Positions 58,201 to 64,000 of a stretch of DNA of 64,000 bases are shown here, piece by piece. The notes below the pieces were generated by a model, which made no database searches, was not told where the DNA came from, and saw only the letters and a list, made by a program, of their open reading frames with translations. The first letter of the stretch is position 1. Every line of letters starts with the position of its first letter. The DNA comes from Tetrahymena elliotti 4EA. Taxonomy: Eukaryota > Ciliophora > Oligohymenophorea > Hymenostomatida > Tetrahymenidae. The stretch spans positions 500,761 to 564,760 of the forward strand of contig JH720321.1 of the NCBI GenBank assembly GCA_000231825.2, read 5' to 3'. The translations under genes and the position numbers were made by a program.

Positions 58201-59876
58201 TTCTTATCAAGTTCTTCGAAAAACACTCAATAATATCAAAAAAGTTATCCTAATTTGCTGGTATGCTAAAAAAAAATTTATTTTTAATTTTGATCATAAT
58301 TAATTTAATTTACTCAGAAAAGCTTCCTTCTCTCCTTTAAAAGTTAGATTCTGAGCCAATTTGATTAATCATTTAGAAGCTATTTTCTGTATATGTGTTA
58401 TCTTCATTGAAATTAGACATTCTCTTATCACTTTTTGAATGGAATAAATCATGCTTTTAAATATACTAGTTCATAGCTTTTATTATTTCTTCGGAAGCAT
58501 CATAAGAAAGAGCTAACTCCCTTTCAATTATGATGTTATGACCTTGATAAAAACCTATTTATTAAAATGAGAAATACTTATTTCAAAGTTTTTCAAGTTA
58601 AATCTATAAATATTTGAATTCAAAATAGTGCTTTTGATTGTTTTTTCTGATTAATTTTATTCTTTTATCATAAGATAACTAATTATTCTTTATCTATTTG
58701 CAAAATGAAGATATAATAATAAATGTAAATTTTACTAAATAACATAATATTATCAGAGGGTTAGAAAGGTGATCTAGATCTTTTAGAAGGATATAGAGAA
58801 TAGTAGAAATCTACAGAAGGAAAATGGCTTGAGTATGACTTGCAAACAGGAGGTCCATACTACTTCATGGCTTATGTGTCATCAAACAAGAAGAAGCAAA
58901 ATAAGTATTCAGGATTGTCCTTTCCAGGAAGAGTCATAAATACTTCGAAATCCTCAATAAAAAATTGACATGGCTCATCACTGTATTTGCTTGCACTCTT
59001 TTATTTATTTTATTTTATAGAATAAATTTATTTGATTGATTCTCCGTTTTAATCAAAATTTAATCAACTAAAATAAAAGTTTAAAAATATTTCTATTATT
59101 CTATGAGGATAGCATTATCATTTTATTTATCTGCTACTTTTTAGAAGAGCTTGATTAGTAGAGGAATTTGCAATTGATGGATTTTTACCTTGATTGAATA
59201 GCGATGAGAAAGCTTTTATTAAATATGAGAAGGGATATCATTTGATTTATTTCTAGAGGAGGCCTTATGATTAGATTTAGGTTGCTTAGGAACAGATTAG
59301 CTCAGATTTGAATAAGATCTTATATTTGAACTTTGGCGAGTTGGATTGGAATTATTAGGAGAACCTAACTGAGTATTGGATGATATCAATTGGAAAGTTT
59401 CGTTGCTTAACTAGAAGTAATTTTAGTTGCAGAATTCTCCAATATCATAAATGATCCCAGCTGATTTTATAAAATAATTAAATTGAATCCTTTAATTTTT
59501 TCAAATTTTCAAATGTCAGAAATAATATTATTTTTATCAAGAAAAATTTGCTTTAATATTTTTCCTTAAATCAGTAATTAAGGTCAAAAAGTATAGGAAA
59601 AATAATTACTTTTTTAGCTTTTTAATCCTAGAATGTTGCTATCAATCATGAATACTACTTTAAGGAGATTTTCAAAATGATCAACATTTATACCTTCCCT
59701 TAAACAAAAGTAGTTTGTCATGTTGTTGTAAATAATACAAATCTATTCGTTAGTCTATTAGTATTGCATTTTATCTTTGATATCTTTTTTTAATTGATAG
59801 GATATGTGGCCTGTTTGCTTGTTATTTGCTTAATTGATTCTTCTCCTTTCTTTTTTAAACTACTTTACTGTATTTA
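55260..59876 (-). CDS. Large protein with a recurring ~40-residue helical motif; family unknown
   Basis: TGA at 55260-55262; the 5' end is uncertain (frame open up to a TGA at 59877-59879; the first ATG I can see in it is near 59770). Exons I can follow: GHISYQLKKDIKDKMQYQQ to VVFMIDSNILGLKS (about 59870-59610); GIIYDIGEFCNQNYFQ and a Ser/Asn-rich stretch (59450-59130); CQFFIEDFEVFMTLPGKD to SPFQPSDNIMLF (58990-58750); YQGHNIIIERELALSYDAS (58560 on). Then follows an alternation of linkers and helical segments: NNKKINNIYDQFKISNNYKE, SPIQAAFLNWMVLGDLNVLL, IAAYELFCIDLNIDEFLENV, KDLLKIFNSYKQ, IIQSAFQVYDFTRDRQEFVE and IMSAWELYLKMDDISDFKDT. These share a pattern and probably form a repeat. A 56-nt intron near 55830-55885 joins the last 150 residues; otherwise that part would be a separate gene starting at 55818, only 38 bases after a TGA. 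Function unknown; I infer a helical-repeat scaffold. Confidence 0.65.
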
Positions 59877-60319
59877 TTCAAAAATTTACTAACAATTATC
59901 TTTTTATTAATTAAAATTTAATTTAATTATTTTCATTGAATATTATCTTCTTTTTCAAGGTTTGGTGAGAAAAATTGAATTGTTTATCTATATATATATA
60001 TATATATTTATTTACTGCATATTGAATCAAAATAGTCTTGCATTCAATCTCTCTCAATAATCATATAAGATTGCTAAAGTCTTTCTATTAAGTTATTTTT
60101 GAATAATTTTTATTTCAAGATTTGGTTTTAATTTCTTATTTCAAATTATTAATGTGAGCTAAATCAAATTAATTTATAAAAAATATATTAATAAATTGCA
60201 AATCTTTTAAAAAATAATTTATCTTTTAAATTGCATTCTTTTTCAAACATAAAAACATTTCAAAAATTTTTCATTTTTCAAAATATTTTGAGAATCTTGA
60301 CAAAATTTAATTCTTTGCT
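59877..60319. other. AT-rich spacer between the repeat-protein gene and tRNA-Asn
   Basis: Presumed promoter and 5' UTR or unassigned first exon of the 55260-59876 gene. Contains the TA dinucleotide run at 59989-60007. A short exon starting with ATG near 59939 is conceivable but could not be joined in frame. Confidence 0.45.
59989..60007. repeat. (TA)9 dinucleotide microsatellite
   Basis: Uninterrupted TA alternation of 18-19 nt in spacer DNA, the longest simple dinucleotide run noticed in the window. Confidence 0.85.
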
Positions 60320-60329
60320 AAAAAAAAAA
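60320..60329 (-). terminator. RNA polymerase III terminator of tRNA-Asn
   Basis: A run of ten A on the plus strand is T10 on the transcribed orientation and starts one base after the tRNA discriminator base. Runs of four or more T terminate polymerase III. Confidence 0.9.
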
Positions 60330-60330
60330 G

Positions 60331-60404
60331 CGCTCGATGTAGGGATCGAACCTACGACCTTGCGGTTAACAGCCGCATGCTCTAACCAGCTGAGCTAATC
60401 GAGC
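60331..60404 (-). tRNA. trnN-GUU: tRNA-Asn (anticodon GTT)
   Basis: Read on the minus strand, 74 nt fold as a full cloverleaf. Acceptor GCTCGAT pairs with ATCGAGC; the D arm is GCTC...GAGC; the anticodon stem TGCGG/CCGCA closes loop CTGTTAA with anticodon GTT. The T arm is GTAGG/CCTAC with loop TTCGATC, and the discriminator is G. Box A (TAGCTCAGCTGG) and box B (GGTTCGATCCC) are the internal promoter. No intron; CCA is not encoded. It is the only sustained GC-rich segment in this part of the window. It decodes AAC and AAU, which are very frequent in the Asn-rich proteins here. Confidence 0.98.
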
Positions 60405-60733
60405 GTTACAACCTTTATAATTTTAGCTATGTATTATCATACAAAATCTAATATAATTATTAAATTTTACATACAAATTTAACAAGTAAAATATTTTTTC
60501 CAACACAAAAAATTAATTAAAATTTATCTAAATATAAATTAGAATTAAATAATCTTTTTTTTAATTAAATTGATTTGTTGTGAATACATTAATATGATAA
60601 ATTTATAAATAATCAGTTTATTAATAATTCAAGTTAAAATTCATAATATTTTAAGTTTTATAAATGTTTAAAGAAATGCTTTATGTAAGATAATATTTTT
60701 AAAAATTTTTAAATTAAAATCATCAATCATTGG
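60405..60733. other. Spacer between tRNA-Asn and the coiled-coil gene
   Basis: About 330 bases of AT-rich DNA with no recognisable gene. Confidence 0.5.
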
Positions 60734-63234
60734 TCATTTTTTCTGACCTATAATTTGCATGCCGTCTTATGAAGTTCTTGGTCTATTTTAAATTTTATTT
60801 TAGGATTTATTTATAAAAATACCTCCTAAAGAGTTTCTGTGTGATTATTAACTGAAAGGGCGTTGCATATTGGAATCTTTATTAAGGTTAATAGCTTTTT
60901 AAGCTCTTAATTATGGAATTTTATTGCCATAATTAGCAAGCTAAATAATTGGTTAATGTGTGCTTTATAGCTAATTTGAAAAAGATCCTTGATTTGGGTT
61001 TATTTATGATTATGACAGAGCTTACTAGTTTTAAATTGCTTGAGGATTAATAAAATCTAAGCTTAAATTCAAAATACTCATTTTATTTTATTTAGAGTGC
61101 GACATGACAGTGTAATTTGTGCTATTTGTATTTTTAACTTAAACATTTTATATTTTCTAATGAATTCCAAGGTTTTCAAGAGGAGGCCACTTTTTATTAG
61201 GGCTTGTTGAGTGATCAAAAGACAAATCAGGAAGTGTTTTATTTAGCATTGTTGATCCACCTTACATCTTAGGAGTATTTCTAAATATTTGTTATGTCTA
61301 AAGTGACTTTCTTTTTGAAGAATTTAAATGATTTTTGTGGTTTGAATTGATCTAATTTAAAATATCTTCTTCATGTTCTGTGTAAAAGTATGAAGTATTT
61401 TATTAGAAATTTTCTTATGATTCCTAACTATTTTACATAATATACTATGAATAGTTATCTACAGATTTTCTTTTCTTGAAACTTGTCACAGTCACATTAT
61501 TTTTAGACATTTCTCCTTTTGAAGAATTTGATTAATTCCCTTTATATTATTAGATATTAGAATATTTAGCTTTTAATGGGGAAGGCTCTGGAGAGGTGTT
61601 TTTTACTTTATAAACGTCTACTAGATCTATACTTTCTTTATGAGCTAATTCTCTTTTGGAATATTATCCATTTTAAAGTGATTATTTCTTTGAATTAATT
61701 TTGATAGGTTCCTATTATTGAGCATTAGTTTCAGAGCTTGAGTTATTATCATCAAACTCTTTGATTGTTTTATTTAATTTCTTATTATTTTATTCCTATA
61801 AAAAGTCCTCATCATCGTCATCTTAAGGTTATGTTTTAATAGTACTAAACGTTTCTTCTTTATTTTAGATCTAAGAACCTTCAGAAGTGTTTCTTAGACT
61901 ATTCTTCTAATCATATTTTTATTCTTCTTCATCTATTGTTTTTTGATTTTTTGTCAACCTATAATTTTTTTTGTTCATCTAATTCTCAAAATTCTCTTCT
62001 TAATTATCTTCTTGATATTAACTAATAGGACTAATTTAATTTCTCATATTCATCAAAGGCTCAAAATAATTCTCTTAAATATTCGAAATGTGAACTTATA
62101 ATGACTATTTAATGTCTTCTCTTATTTAATCTAAAAATTAAACTTACTTTTAATCAATCTACGACTTAAAAGATATAAATTGGTTTTAATAGCCATCTTT
62201 GAAAGCTTTCAACTCTTCAAAAAGTTCTTCATTTTTTTATTCTAGTTTTTTTAATTTTTAATCATTAGCCTTATCATCTGTAGAACCTGGTGCTATTTTC
62301 TAATTTTACCTTGAACCTGAATCAATTTTATCTTTTTTTTGTAAGTTTTAAAAATCATTTACAGCTGCTTCAAGACTTTTCCTTTTTTCATCAATCTCTT
62401 CCTTAATTTATCTAAAATCTTTGTTGACATCAAAAATGTGCTTGTATAAATTGCTCACGTAATTATCATTATCAAGTATATATTTATTCATTTTTTGAGA
62501 AGACTCTTTCACTTATTCCATACAATTTTCTAAATTGGATTTCCAATTTTATTCTATTTCTTTAATTTTTGCACTTTTTATTTCTTAAGAACTCAACAAA
62601 TCTTAGATCTACTGCTTTATTTTGTCATATTCTTACCTTGTTTGATCTATTTTAAGGCTCTTAGACATATCTTTAATCAAATCATTATTATTTTTAATAT
62701 TATCTAGCAAAAGCTCTTTAAAAGAACAAATATCAACTTTCTATTCATTAATTGTCTGTTTGAAAACACGAAATTCACTTTGAAAACGCTCAATTTGCTT
62801 TAATGCTTCTGCAATATCTTTTTTTTTAAATAAAAGACAATTCAAAAATGATAAAAATATGTAAACAATATATACTTACGATTAGCACCCTCATTCCATC
62901 CTAAATTATCTTCGAAGATCCTTTTTTCTAATTGTTTTTTCCAATCCTCATTCTTTATTATATTAATGTAGACTTCATTTGATAGATTATTTTTAATAGT
63001 CTCTAACTTATCTGTTGTCGTCTGGCAATAAAGTTTAAAATTCATTTGACCAATATTTACTTCATTCCTTAAAGAGTTAACATCCTTTTCGTATGAACTT
63101 AGCAAGTTTTTAGTTTGAGAAACAACTCCCCTTGTTTCCTCTTAAAGCTTTTTTTAATTAATATAGAGTTCTTTCAGAGCATCACTGATGCATGTTGGAA
63201 TATTAGTATATGTATTTTTAAGAATTTAATCCAT
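60734..63234 (-). CDS. Coiled-coil protein with a low-complexity C-terminal half
   Basis: Start ATG at 63234 (MDQILKNTYTNIPTCISDA), TGA at 60734-60736 after GMQIIGQKK. One 62-nt intron (62818-62879) joins a 118-codon first exon to a single long second exon; the spliced frame is exactly 813 codons (812 residues). Residues 1 to about 350 are a long heptad-rich coiled coil (KELYINQKKLQEETRGVVSQ; SLEAAVNDFQNLQKKDK; LKKLEQKNEELFEELKAF). The remainder is Ser/Asn/Gln/Lys/Glu-rich, with acidic runs (QDDDDEDF) and a Pro-bearing segment (KKWPPLENLG). No TM segment, signal peptide or catalytic motif. Not recognised beyond fold class; a cytoskeletal or basal-body-type role would be a guess. TAA/TAG glutamines are dense throughout, confirming coding. 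Confidence 0.85.
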
Positions 63235-64000
63235 TTAAATGAATCTAAAAGAATGTATTATAATCTTTCCTCTCTCTAAAAAAGTAATTAGACAGCTATG
63301 ATTAATATTTGTTTATATCGACTCTTATTTCAAACAATAATATTGTTGTTGGTATTTATCTTAATTATATCCAAACTAATTTAAGGAATACCAATTATTT
63401 TAATAAATTTAATAATAATTTAATAATATTTAGTTACAACGATGCATTCGAAATAAAGATAATAAAATACTCACATTTCCTAAAATTTAAGTGATGATTA
63501 TTTATTCATATCAATTTTTTATCAAAATAGATTGATTTTCGAATCAAAAACATATTGAATAATATCAACCATTCATTTATTTCTTTTAACAAAAATAAAT
63601 TATTTTACAAAAAATTTAGATTTTAATTTGATTGAATAAAAAGTAATTTTTTATAAAAATTGATAAATTAATTTATTTATTCAAAATTTAAAAAAACTTT
63701 TTTATTTTAGAATATTGTTATTTTTTCAAAGATAAACAATAAAATATTATTTTTACTCTTTCTTTTTCCATTTTATCTCTCTAAAGTTTTTATTGAAAAG
63801 ATACATATCATTTAATAAATCAGAGTTAAATCTTTTTAAGAAGAAAGAGCTGCTTAGTAGAGTATATTAATGAATTAAAAGAAAAAAATTACATAACCAA
63901 ATTAAAAGAAATTCTCTGATTTTTATTATTTCATATGAAATAAATTATAAAACAATAAATTTAATTTACTGTTTAATACAATTATTATGAAATAATTTCT
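63235..64000. other. AT-rich right-hand flank
   Basis: Presumed promoter of the coiled-coil gene followed by spacer to the window edge. Short frames here have spacer composition and are not called. Confidence 0.5.

Noticed and set aside
58760..58980. Plus-strand open frame resembling a calpain-type beta domain (GKWLEYDLQTGGPYYFMAYV).
   Set aside because: The minus strand of the same segment is also open, is bounded by plausible splice sites and joins in frame to flanking exons of the 55260-59876 gene. The plus reading has no partners.
63309..63494. Plus-strand 61-codon frame at the right edge.
   Set aside because: Ile/Asn-rich with spacer composition; no start context or homology.

Overview
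The window is nuclear DNA of an oligohymenophorean ciliate, most like Tetrahymena. It is very AT-rich. Recognisable proteins read through TAA and TAG as glutamine while TGA is the only stop. The clearest case is the NCS6/CTU1 gene, where TAA and TAG fall at positions expected to hold glutamine. Introns are short (about 50-120 nt), GT-AG, and even more AT-rich than exons. I translated by hand under this code (table 6), so terminal start and stop positions are firmer than internal splice sites. Species was not determined.

Layout, left to right. 1-1244: no gene. 1245-4663 (+): decayed ABCC (MRP-type) transporter with in-frame TGAs and frameshifts. All remaining genes are on the minus strand. 5119-10981: large secreted-type cysteine-rich membrane protein. 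11330-15628 and 17248-21736: tandem paralogous pair of cysteine-rich, growth-factor-receptor-like membrane proteins. 22592-23953: syntaxin-5/Sed5 SNARE. 24591-25832: NCS6/CTU1 tRNA 2-thiolation enzyme. 26957-32768 and 34432-41110: two intact full-length ABCC transporters. 42794-47448: six-TM potassium channel with a CNBD-like domain and a CCHC zinc knuckle. 48424-52907: soluble protein with two cyclic-nucleotide-binding domains. 53209-54663: single-exon polytopic membrane protein of unknown function. 55260-59876: repeat-containing protein of unknown family. 60331-60404: tRNA-Asn(GUU) with a T10 terminator. 60734-63234: coiled-coil protein. The rest is AT-rich spacer.

How they relate: there is no operon. 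The window looks like a run of local family expansions: three ABCC copies (one dead), three cysteine-rich surface-type proteins, and two neighbouring CNBD proteins, interspersed with conserved housekeeping genes (syntaxin-5, NCS6, tRNA-Asn). No mobile element, CRISPR array, telomere repeat or chromosome-breakage sequence was seen. The most interesting points are a histidine at the zero layer of the syntaxin-5 SNARE motif, an apparently undescribed helical repeat in the 55260-59876 protein, a zinc knuckle on a potassium channel, and the remnant ABCC gene.
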